A DNA stretch of 64,000 nt, from the NCBI GenBank assembly GCA_038380795.1, contig CM076267.1:11825501-11889500 (forward strand). The letters are read 5' to 3'. The notes under the pieces were generated by a model that saw nothing but the letters and a program-made list of their open reading frames with translations, made no database searches and was not told the DNA's origin. Source of the stretch: Pyrocephalus nanus. Lineage: Eukaryota > Chordata > Aves > Passeriformes > Tyrannidae. Shown piece by piece: positions 42,201 through 54,200 of the stretch (position 1 is its first letter; every line of letters starts with the position of its first letter). A program made the translations under genes and the position numbers.

Positions 42201-45200
42201 CAGTGTATCAGAATCAGAGTTTGGTGTGAGCTTTGTATGCCTTCACCAGTTCTGAGTCTGACTCGTACACTGACTATAAAATTTTAGTTACAGATGTGTC
42301 TTACAGTTTGTTACATTTATTGTGGGGAGAGGGTCAACTCATTTTAACTCATGGGTTTTAATTATGTGAAGATTAATGCATTTCTAGAAATACATTGTTA
42401 AAGGTTACATGGGGAGGGAATATTTGTAACAGCAGTAACCCAATGTAGTTGTTATCCTATTGCCTTTTCCTTGTGTTTTAATTGAAGTGCTTTGAGCTTG
42501 AACATGTTCATGAACTTGTTAATTGTGTAGTGTGTAATTCATTTCAGAGAAATTTATATATGTCAGTTTAAGCCAAAACAATATGGTTCTATTATAGTAA
42601 TTTTAGAACCCAGGTAATCTTGCAATAATGCAAAGATAATATAATCCTACTGTGCATGGTCTGGTTTTGCTCATAAAGATTAACTTGTATATTTGTGAAT
42701 TATACTCAAAGTAGCTGTATGTATAGACAGGATTCTTGCATTTAAGAGGTATTATGGTTAGTGTCAGAACCTACACCTGACCTTTCAGATTGCTCTTGTT
42801 TTTGGGCTGCTGTGCAGATTTGCACGTCTGTGCATCAAGAGTCTTGCCTCCTATGTTAGTAAATACCAGTTAAGAGTCAGTCTATGCTCAACCTGTTTGC
42901 AGAGATGTGGAGTTCTTTATATTTTTTGTTATTCTTGTTTCTCCATGAGAACTAATCTTGCAGTGGTGTCCACAGGGGCACAGTGAATGATTTGGGAGAA
43001 AGCAATTGTGAACTAAGAACCTTAATTGTGAGGTTCAGTCCATAATCCTGCACTGATCCTGCAAATCTTTCATGAGTTTACTTATGATGTCAGTGGGATT
43101 GTTCTCTTGAATAAATGCATGTGTTCTTCATAGTCAAAGACCACATTGCATATTCTGTATAGTTTTTATTGAAGCTCTCAGAGTTGAAAAAACCCAAAAA
43201 TTTTATTTTTCTCATTTTGTTGATTTCTACTTCATAATATTAGTATTTGTGTTTATGAATTCCTTGCTGTAGAAAGAAGACTTAGGAGTTTTTCCTCTGC
43301 ACACATATATGCATAATTGACAAAGCCTGTTTGTATTAGAAGGTGATTTTGGTTTATTTTTTCAGTTTCTTGACAGTACTAGTTACGATGTTAAAGCAAC
43401 AAGGCCTTCAGAGAGTCTGTGGTGATGAATTGCTCAAATGAACAATCAGTTTCTTGGGTCAGTTGCTTTGAGCTGGTGAGCATGTTATTGCTAGACATAG
43501 GGAAAACTTCTTTAGAAAAACTGAATTTATGTAATTTGGATATGACTGGGCCAGTTTTTCATTTGCTTTCATAAAGAACTCACTTGTTTGCTGAATCCAA
43601 GAAATGAAAACCTCTCCAAAGGCGTTTTGTGACTGATGTGCTGCTAACAACTGGGAATTGAAGTGGGAGCTTTATTTGGTTTAGGCTCCTCTTGCTACTG
43701 CGTGTGCTCCATTGCTATTAACAATTTGTATACATGTGTAATTCTCGATAGGTTTGTGATATGCATATTCTGGTTGTCTGTGCATGTTCATCCTGAGGTT
43801 CAAGAAACATGTATACACAATTTGTTAAAAGCAAGACACCCTTGGCAGTAGCCACACCTGCAATATGTGTGTACATGTGTTTTCTTGAAAAGAAACCCAA
43901 CCTGGGGACCAATACACAGTGGTTGGTGACCTCCCTGTATGACTCTTTCTACTTATGTGGTTATGCATTCTCTTCGTTAATGTTTCTTTATGCATAGGCT
44001 AGAATGTTGTGGAAAAATACCTGCAAGCACAATTCGTAACCATTCATCATGGCTTCACTCTGGGGTTTAGATCAGACACATCTAAATCCTTCTCTGTAGT
44101 TATGTGCTCCACGTTCTCGTTGATGGCCGTCTTCCAGGCCTGTGGGTCTGGAACGTGCCCGATGTGCACTGGGGTGATTTTGCTGAGCTGCAGCCAGTTT
44201 GGGGCTGTCACAGATGAGTTGTGTCGTGCATTGTGTTTATGGTCACAAGGGGAAGGGGGGGATGCTACAGACGGAGGCGTTGCTGTGGGGCTTGCACTCT
44301 ATCTGTTATGCATTCATATACAGCCTCATTTCCCTGTCACTATGAAACACCTTTACTGGTAGCGGTCACACGCATCCCCCTCGGATTGTGGCATTTTCTG
44401 TCTCGGGTTAAATGTGTGTTAATCCTGTGGGTGTTGCCATTCCTTCTACTTGCAGCTTCTCGACGTCATTCCAGGTCCACTAGTGCTCTCTCCACTGCTG
44501 ATTCTGTTGGGCAGTCAGGTGAACAAGCGCTAACTGCATGAATCCGCTTCTTATACGTAGTCTTGTTTTACACCATCTTAACATTTGCCATTGTGTGCAT
44601 CAGCCAGCACTTGGCATGTGCTTCTCACCGCTGCGGGGCTTTCTGTTCTGGTTTTGTTCAACGTGGCTTTTTGTTTTGAATTTCATTTATTGGATGTTTT
44701 TAATTTTACGTATTTTAGGAACATTGTGAACAGTGTTTAAACAAAGGGTGATCCAGGGCTTACCCAATTCTCCTGTAAATTGGCTCAGTTGTGCAGCATG
44801 GGTCTAGAACTGGATCCCAATGGGTTTCATCCCATTTATTACTAAATATTCTGGACTACTGTCTCTGTTAATGAAAGTTCTTGGGATCCTCTCCAAAGTA
44901 CACAAGAGCAGCAAAAATTAAGCACCTCATGAGCTTTCAAAATCAACTTTGAAGCTGATCTACCCTTCCTATAATTCTGAAGGCCTTGTCCAAAGTACGT
45001 GGAAGTTGTTGGAATTATTCCCTTAATTTCACTGGGCTTTGCATCAGGCAACTGATGCTCACATATAATGAGAAAAATCTGCAGCTGCTTCTTCCTCACC
45101 TCTGTGCTGGGTTCTTATGGAGAACCTGTAACTCCCTTTGAAATCAGGATATTTCACTGGGAGTCTTAAAAGAGTTGAACAAGCGCTGCTAGCTTTGGGA

Positions 45201-48200
45201 CAATAGAGACTTAATTGTGGGGACAAAGGTGATGTGGAAGATGAGGCCTTCAGTGTTTTCTTGGAGGCTAAAATTGCATAAGGAACTTGTGATACTGAAA
45301 GTGATTTAATTATACCCCTTCAGATAGGGAGTGAAAAATACTCTGTTTCTCATGAGTCTAGTTAAATGGCTGTCACTTAATTAAAACTCTCAGAACATTT
45401 CCATTATCAGGTTACTCAACAGACATGATGCAAGCTGATTTGACTGGCATTTTTCAAATAACAATTTGAATTTGTATTTAACCAAAGTAATTTAGAATAT
45501 TTAAAATAGCTTGATTGTAATACAGATTTAAGCTTTGTTTGCATTCAGCTTCCTGTGATAGTCACTTCATGCTTGGCTCCGGTGTTTTGATACAAAGAAT
45601 AATCAAATTTTATATGGTCACCTGTGTCCTACAGAAGGCCAAAATCTTCTGAAAAATGGCAAAAAAGGGTCAAAAATGGTGGTTGCAAATTTTCACCAAG
45701 TTTGTAACAAGTATAATGAATCCAGCCAGGGAGACAAGGGAATGTGGCCAGAGCATATTCTGCTTATTTCTTGCCCAGTAACACTGGGCTTGTCTGTACT
45801 GGTTATTCCTGGAGCCGGATGTATTCCCAATCCCGTGTTAGAGATAAGCTGAGGTCTCTCCTAAGGTCTTACTTCTCCACTCAGATATGGCAACAGTGTC
45901 TTGGGGAGAAGCCCAGAGTAACTTGGGTGTTATGAATTTAAAGATCACTGAAAAAATTAGTTCAGAAAATTCCTGATAGCCATGGAGATAGATAGAAGCC
46001 AGCATGCCACACTGCACTTAATGTGTTAGAAAAGCTCAATTTTATTTTTTATGCTGGGTATTTAAACTGATCTACAATTGAATTACTTTGTCATTTTGTT
46101 CTTCATTTAATAAAAAAGCCAAAACAACTATCTACCCTTTTCTAATGTAATACTAAATTTATGTGAAAACAAATGACAGTGGTATTTTTTATGCTGTGTA
46201 ATTTCAAAATTTAAAGCCAAATTCTGAGCTCAGTAACACTTGAGCAATGTCATTGAGTTGGGCTTAAAAATAAAACTGAGTTCAGGACTTGTCTCAACAT
46301 TTACAGACCTTGTGTTGTACCAGATGTCATTAGCACTTAGGAAAATCCTTGTCTTCTATACATCTTTGGAGTGTATATCTCTGTAGCTGTGACTTCAGTT
46401 TCAATCAAACCTAACACGTTGTGATCTCCTCTGTGCTTCTGTTAAGAGTGCACAGATCTTTCTATTTTAGGAATAAAGCACTATTTCACCTAAATATTTG
46501 AAGTGATTCTTCAACTGAAGTGCATTAAAAAAGGGGATAGTAATAACACATACGACTTTTATTTTTTTGTGAAATGTCATGATTTGATTACTTTTTGGCA
46601 GTAGTTCTAAGAAGTTTGTTTATTTTTTTTCCCTTGTAATGTGTTTTGTAGAAAATGTGATTTTGTTGTAAATCAGAAATGTCTTGTCTGGGTACATAAC
46701 TCTAAGAAACCGTAAATTTTGGTAGATAATGTTTCTGTTTGAAGTAAACACTAGTCTGCAGAGGTTTTTTTACTTCTCCAGATACTTTGGTTATAAAATT
46801 TTTCCCTATTTCCTTTCAGTAGCTTAATCTCTGATACATTCAAATAAAGCTTTGGAATTAGGACAGTAGACTGGCAAACTTCAATCTCTGATTTAAATTA
46901 TGCATGTCAGCGTGAGTTAATTCCTTAAAATATACTTCAGTGCAGTAGGTTCTTAAAGAAGAAAGGAATGAAGTTTTGTGATAAGCGCAGTATTTTCCCA
47001 AAAAATACATTAAGCTGCTGAATATCACATTTGACCTCAGTCTTTTGTAAATCCACAATATAGCTGGGAAATTTGATGAGCAGTATTTTTCCATTGTTAA
47101 ATTAAATATAGATGAAGTATTAAAAGACCTGTGTGACTTGATCCCTCTCTCATGCTGCCTGATGGCTGCCTCCAGTGTGGATCAGCTGAAGCTCCATTAA
47201 ATGGGCTCATGCAGGTTGATTCTGAATTTGCTGTCAAATCTCTTATTGGCATGTGTGGGTGCAGGGGAGAGGTGTGTAACCTGTGTCCCTGGAGGGATAT
47301 TCTAAGTCCTTCATGAGCAAAAACAAGCCCATATGGAAACAAAAACTTGGAATGTCAAAACCAATGTTCCTGCTTATGGACCAAAGCCAGGATCCCAGTA
47401 ATCTGGTGTCTGATCTGCTCCCACCTAGAAGGACTAGGCTGCCAGAGCCTGGCCTGTGGTACTCAAGTCAGTGATTCTGTCACATCCCTGCTGGCCTTCC
47501 TTTTTGAATTTGGACTTTGCTAAAGAAACTAATTTCAATAACTTTTTTGGTAGACTCGGCAAATTATAAAGTAAACTAATTAGTGTTAGGAGTGTGAGTG
47601 GCATTTTAGACTCAATCCCTGTTGCTTTGGATGCCTTTGAGAGTTTTGCCATCAAATTCAAAGGGAAGAAGATGATCCTGTATGCTCAAAAGATCAGTTT
47701 TGATAGAGAGCTTTGGCATTTAAGCTGCTTCTTAAGAACAGTTCTAAACCAAAAATTGGAGTCACTTCACAAGTAAATGATAAACTTTATTTTTATACTG
47801 TGAGGGCATAGGGTGATTTTGTGATTAAGCCTTGAGACATAAAATAGGCAAAAATACTAGTCTCACATCCTTGCCTGAGAAAAGGCTGCAGGATGGATGA
47901 GAGCTTGGATATTAACATGTTCTGTCTCTCTGAAGTTAATGAGAAGCTTTCTCTGGATTTCTGAGAGTGCCAGATTGGGATGGGCATGTCTGCCTCTGAC
48001 ATTAAAATAAAACTTTGAAACAGCTGTGTAAAAAGAAACACAAAATAGATACCCTGCTTCCCACTTTAAAATAAATAAATAGAAACTTGCCCTGAGGATC
48101 CAAAATTGTCTCTAACACCCAACAAACAATAGTTTATTTCTTACCCTAGTGACAAACTCTCTGGAGCTCTGGGTAAAAGGGTGTTCAATGGAAAAGCACT

Positions 48201-51200
48201 GTGAGTTCCCAGAGCCCGTGGGGAGAGCTAGTTGGGCACCTGATTAGGATTCCAAGTGAATGTGAGTTCATTTAACAATCCTTTTCAATGTTGTCTTTTG
48301 TGCAGACCGGTTTGGACTCGGACAGCCAGGCAGGATGCCTGCTTCTGTGAATGCCATGCGAGTCCTGAGCACCAGCACAGATCTGGAGGCTGCTGTGGCC
48401 GATGCACTGGTAAGAGGAAAAATACAAAATGCTTCCAACTCCGGAAAGTGGCTTAAAGTTACCTGTACGTATGTTCTCCTCTTTCTAAATAGCTTTGTTC
48501 TGATTGTGCTGGTGTCTGATGCTGTAGAGTTAGTTACCTTTTGCTGTTTTGTCTTTGGGTATATTGGCAGCAGTATGTTTTTCCCTATTCCATGTTAGTT
48601 TTCCACAGTTGTTATCAGATGGGCTGTGGCTTGGTGCTAGAGCTGCAGGATGGGTTGGATCAGCTGTTTGTCTTTCAAGTGAAAGGCTGTCAGAGGATGT
48701 TCATGGCACCGTGAGGGTGCTCGTCGCTCGTAGGGTTGCAGATTTCCATCAGTCCCATTACCTGCATGGAGACTTTATCAGAAAAACAGTGTCCTCTGTT
48801 AGAGTCGATTCCTGATCAGGTTTCAGCAAGAGCTGAGAATTTCACAAGTTCCTGCCCTGTGTTTATATGCACCTGGATAGACACTCTGTTGGCTCATAAC
48901 TTGGCTTGCATGGAATTATTACCATCTCATGCAGTTAAGTTGTATTTGTCTAGTTTGCTGCCAGTACTTTCAAACATTCACTGCTTTTACCAGTAAATTT
49001 ACTGTCATTCTCAAAAATGTCATTGTCCTGTATAATCTTACTCTACTATGGTAGCTCTTGGCTAGAACCCAAAAAATGTGTTCTGCTCCTCGGAAGGCGA
49101 GTGTTAAACCTTTGGATTTACCTCAAGTATTTAGGGGAGAGAGGATGTGTAGAGGCAGGAGAAATTACTGTGTAGCATTAGCTGGGTACCAGTGGGTCTT
49201 CTCGAGCTCTAGATCTGAAGTGAGGGAAAGATTTCCTGATGTATCTTGAGACACATATCTCAGAATCTGTCTCAGGTTCTCTTTAGGGAAGATGAACTAT
49301 CCCCAGTGTTTGTGGTGGATGGCCTTTCTCCCTTTTACAAAATTTACCTTTTGAAACAAAAAAAGTATTTCTGAATAATAGAAAGGTAAGACAGTATATA
49401 GTGAATGGCACTGTTTCATTTAGTGGGCTGAATCATTAGTGAGGGTTTTCATTACCAAATACAACAAACAACATGTGAGCCAGTTCTGCTCTCAGCACCT
49501 CAAATTTGCCACCAGAGCAGTTCAGAGTACATAATTACAGGCAATGTTTTGCCTGTGTAAACGAAATCCAGCTTTATCCTTGCATGTGAGCAGCTGCTGA
49601 ATACAGGTTTCGTGAGGGAGGAGAGTCACAGTGTTTCAACTGACTGCTGAGCACTGAGATTTTTTTGGGTGTGACTTAATCTTCAGCTAGACTTAGAGAG
49701 TTCTCTTTTAAATATTTCATCTTATAAATTAAATAACATTATACTGCAGTGTTAAAATCTTGAAAGGTTGAACACTTTAAAAGGGAAATACTTAAGTCTA
49801 GTTGGAAACCAGGTGGTGCTGCTGACTTCTTTGATCAATCTGAATTTGTATAACTTTTAGGGGATGCAATGCAATGTTGCTGTCCCTTTCTTTTCCACCA
49901 CCCCAATTTGCTCTGTTTCTTGGTTGTCTTCTCACGACAGGCAGTTTACAAGCCCTGTGCAGGCTCCATTTGAGAGGGTAATGTGGTGCCAGCTTTTACC
50001 CAGTAGCCTTGTTTTCAGAGGAATTTTCTTTTACAAGTAGTAACTCAGAACTTCTCCAAAGATGGCTTCAGCCAGATTCTCCGTTTAAACAAAACACAGG
50101 GGGTCATTTTGTGACCTCTACTCCCTCTGTACAAATCCCATTGGATCCACTGCTTCTGTTTGAGCTGGACTTGGCCTAAACCCACGGTGTCTATACTGGG
50201 ATTCAGTGCTTGGATCTGTCAGAAGACCTCAAAGGGTGATGGAAACTTTGCTGTTAAGTAAGGCCTTTAAGCCAGGGGTGCCAGCCAGGGGGTCTTAAAA
50301 GAAGCTAATCTTCAAAAAAGTGTGGCGTAAGAACTGTGGGTTGAAAGAGAACTTGGCAAGTGAAGTTGATAAAATGTGCTGTACTGTAGATAGTGGCTTC
50401 CTCACATCAGAATTTCTATGTAAGACCCTAAACCGAAATGCTACTAATAATATATGGGGAAAAGAAATCATCACCAAAAACTCTGGTTTCTTTCAGTGCA
50501 GAGTTTCTGAAAAGTAAGCAAAGAGGTGCTGCATGTAGATCTGTTCGGAAAAAAAGGGTAATCTCACTTCCAAGCTCCTTTATGGAAATTGTAGGCAATA
50601 TGAGTAGTGCAACAGTTAGGAGATAGTCAGGCATTATTATACCCACTTTTATTTTGCGTAAACTGTATTTTTTTTTATTTTAATTTGCTAAGACACATTT
50701 GCTATACATTTTTGTTGCATAAACAAACCCTACATAAGCTTCTGACATAATTCTCTATGCTTTTTCCCACCCTTCAATATTTTCCTGCCTACAGCTGTTA
50801 GGAGACTCCAGGAGCAAGGTACTAGTGCTTTCTTGACTTTTTATTTCTACTTTCCAACTCTCCCCACCCTGTTGCTAACACCCATGATACTGCACTTGAG
50901 TTAATTTTTATGCTTCAATCCTCCAGTCCTAGCGGAAGCAAAACTCTGCTGGCTTCACAAGTCTAAGAGCTGCAGGACTGGACACTGGGAGGAATTCTGT
51001 AGCAAACACTTTGGGATATAGCAGATCTTTTTTGATACATTTTCTTATCAACCCTGTTCTGTTAAGGTTCATTTAAGAGTTTGTTTTGCTGCCATTATTA
51101 TTCTAATATTCCTTCTGGAAGTTTCAAGGTTGGCAAAGATGTACCTAAGGGAATTAGGTCTTCTAATACCGTGCTACGGAAATGAGTGGGATTTGAGTAC

Positions 51201-54200
51201 TCAACTCCCTTGGCAGCCTCTGGAAAAATTCTAGCCCAAACAAACAGAGAAATTGCCATGTCCTATGTCCAGTGTATTTCTAGAGTCACTTCATTATCAA
51301 TATCAAAATGACTGTGCATGCCAGTGCAGATTCTTTCAGCTCTTTCTTTTTTTTTTTTTTTCCTTTTTTTTGAAGTAGAGGTTGTGTCATCATAGCATTT
51401 GTAACAATGGAACTGACCATTATTACCAATGAAACAACATCTCATTTCATTACCAGTAACTAATTCCACTGGGCATAAATATCTTGCTTTCCTGCTGGGG
51501 AAGGCAGGCCCTACTCCCCTTAGTCACTCAAATAGTCTTGTTGAAATCAGTGGGATCTGTCTTGCTCTACTGTGAGAGATAAGCAAGCAGTGCATGGTGA
51601 CGTCTTTAAAACTTGTATGTCACTATAACAGGAGCATTAATCTTCCTCTTAGTGATTACAAATAGAATGTTTTTCTTTTGGCATTGATGTAACTTTGTAT
51701 AACCTGGTAAGTCTGAGTTTCCCCTTTTCCAGAAAAAGCCAGTGAGAAGAAGATATGAACCCTATGGGATGTACTCCGATGACGATGCCAACAGCGACGC
51801 ATCAAGCGCTTGCTCAGAGCGCTCCTATGGCTCTAGGAATGGGGGCATTCCACACTACCTGCGGCAGACAGAAGATGTGGCTGAGGTCCTCAACCACTGT
51901 GCCAGCTCCAACTGGTCTGAAAGGAAGGAAGGGCTCATAGGTCTTCAGAATTTACTGAAAAGCCAGCGGACACTGAGGTGACCTTCATAGTTTTATGTGA
52001 CAGTAATTCATGAGGGATGGCTATAGTCAGAAGTCAGTAATATGTACCTGCTGCATGGGGACAGGTAGTATCTTTTATGGCTGGGAAGGCTTTGTCTCTA
52101 CTATGTGGGAATTCTGTTAATGGTGGGAAAAATTTCTGCTATGTCATCAATATAATTGTGTTAAATTGTGGCAGTAATGTAGAAGAGCTCAGGTAAGCTG
52201 TCTTCTCTTGGCCTTCCTCTGTCTCATGAAGACCTCCAGTGGTAGGTGCACAGAGCAGCACAGTGAGGTTTCCCACAATGATGGTGTTGTAAACATGCTT
52301 GAAGGGTGGTACCATTTTTACCTTAGTCTGTTTGAACCTTCAGTATTTTTTTCCACAGCAATTTAGTTGGCGAAGCAAACATTGCACTTACTCTAAAATG
52401 AGTCAGGGTGTGTGTGTTTCAAAGCTGAGATCAGACGATGGTGACACTGGATATACTTTGACTCCTTATGAAGGCTGTAATTACAGATCTTGTTTATAAC
52501 TCTTGAAAAATCTTATATCAGAAACTTGTGTCCTGTAAATTTAAGTGTATGATGTAGAGTGAAGATTCTTAGGGCAATGAAGTATGGTAAGAGAGGCAGG
52601 CCTTTGTTCCTTGTTGCAAACCCTTCAAACAGCTTTGACAAGTCACACTTTAGAAGAGGTCTTCTGATTATCCAGTAGTTATGTGGAAACTCCTGATGGC
52701 CACAGGTCATGTTAAGTAGACAACTGGCTCTGAGACTTTTCATCCTTAGTTTATGGTGAAAGTATTTGAAATAAGCTGTTTATCTCTTGGCTCCTTTGAA
52801 GATAACATTCACAAATAGCTGTGACAATTTTATTTTCCTGTTATGAGTAGTATGTTCTTAAATTATGGCCAAGTTTATAAGTGGTTGTTGCAGGATTTAT
52901 AGCCTACTTACTTGGATTCGTGCAATTGTTTCTGTTTTAAAGGGTCTTCACACTGGCTGAAAATATTTGATGGTTCACATTGACAGTCTGAATGAAAATG
53001 TACTGAGAGCAGGCCTTGAAAAGTTGTTTTCTTGTCATCATAAAAATATTCTAGCACTTCACATGATGTGATACAGTCCTTAAATGGGAAATGCTACAGG
53101 TTTTTAGAATGGGTAGTTAGTTTCTAGATCAGAGATGCTTTTTGATGTGGTCTATTTCTGAGTCTCTTAAGACTACCCACATATATGCTGTCTTTTTTCT
53201 TTCTTTTTAATAAACTGTCTGGAAAAACTGTGGCACATCATATACTTGTGTGAAAAAGTTGGGTGAGACTTTGATTTTGCCATGAAGGTGTGTGAGGATT
53301 ATAACCAAGGTTTGGAGTGCTGTTGGGGAGAGTTGCAAGGAAGGAATTGCTGACAAGTTTTGGTGATGGGCTATTTATCCAGATCAATAGCTCTTATGAG
53401 AAATGCCCATGGAATTAAAGTATTGATTTCAGCCCTGCTGGTTGCAGTGTTTGAACTGTGCTGCTGTCACTAGTCCCTCAAGCTACCAAGTCGTCTTAGC
53501 TTTGATCCTGAATAATTTTTAAACCTGTCCCAGAAACTACAGCTCTGCACAGTTATTTTTTAATTTGATACTGAATTTAGTTCTCTGTATTTCATTTTGG
53601 TTTTCTTTTGATCTACTTCCTCCTTGGTTCAGAGTTGATGTTCTAATGATTAGATTTTATCATCCTGTTTGTTCCCACGGCATCTTGCAGAACATCATCA
53701 AGGTCATTAGTCCAAGGAGCAAGTCTGTCTTCTAATTAAACCTTATATCTTCTATTGTGGTATAACAAGTTAATAAAAGGCAGTGATGTGGCTATGTTTT
53801 CTTTAGGCTGATCCTATATTAGCTGGGATTTGCATATCCAGAGATGTGCCTGCAAAGTGGAACGGCACTTACCTACCCTCTTTGTTTCGTACAGCCTCAT
53901 GTGCCCCGCTTTTCTAAGGGCTGCCCATGAGGCCTTCTAAACAAAACAAGGCCAGTAGGTCCCTTAAGGAAATGTTCTCCCACTGTCTGTTTTAGTTTAG
54001 TGCTTGCATTCTTACCTTGGGTCCATGAGCATTTAGAAACAGACACGTTTATATTGATGGCTTTATATAACCTTTGTCCAGAAGGAAAGTTCATTAAGTC
54101 TAATAAATAGGGGTTCATTCAGCAAGCTGCAATCTGCATGAAGTCAGGAGAGTGTTGCAGTCATTTTGAGACTGTGCAGCCTCATCCTGAATTAACCTGA

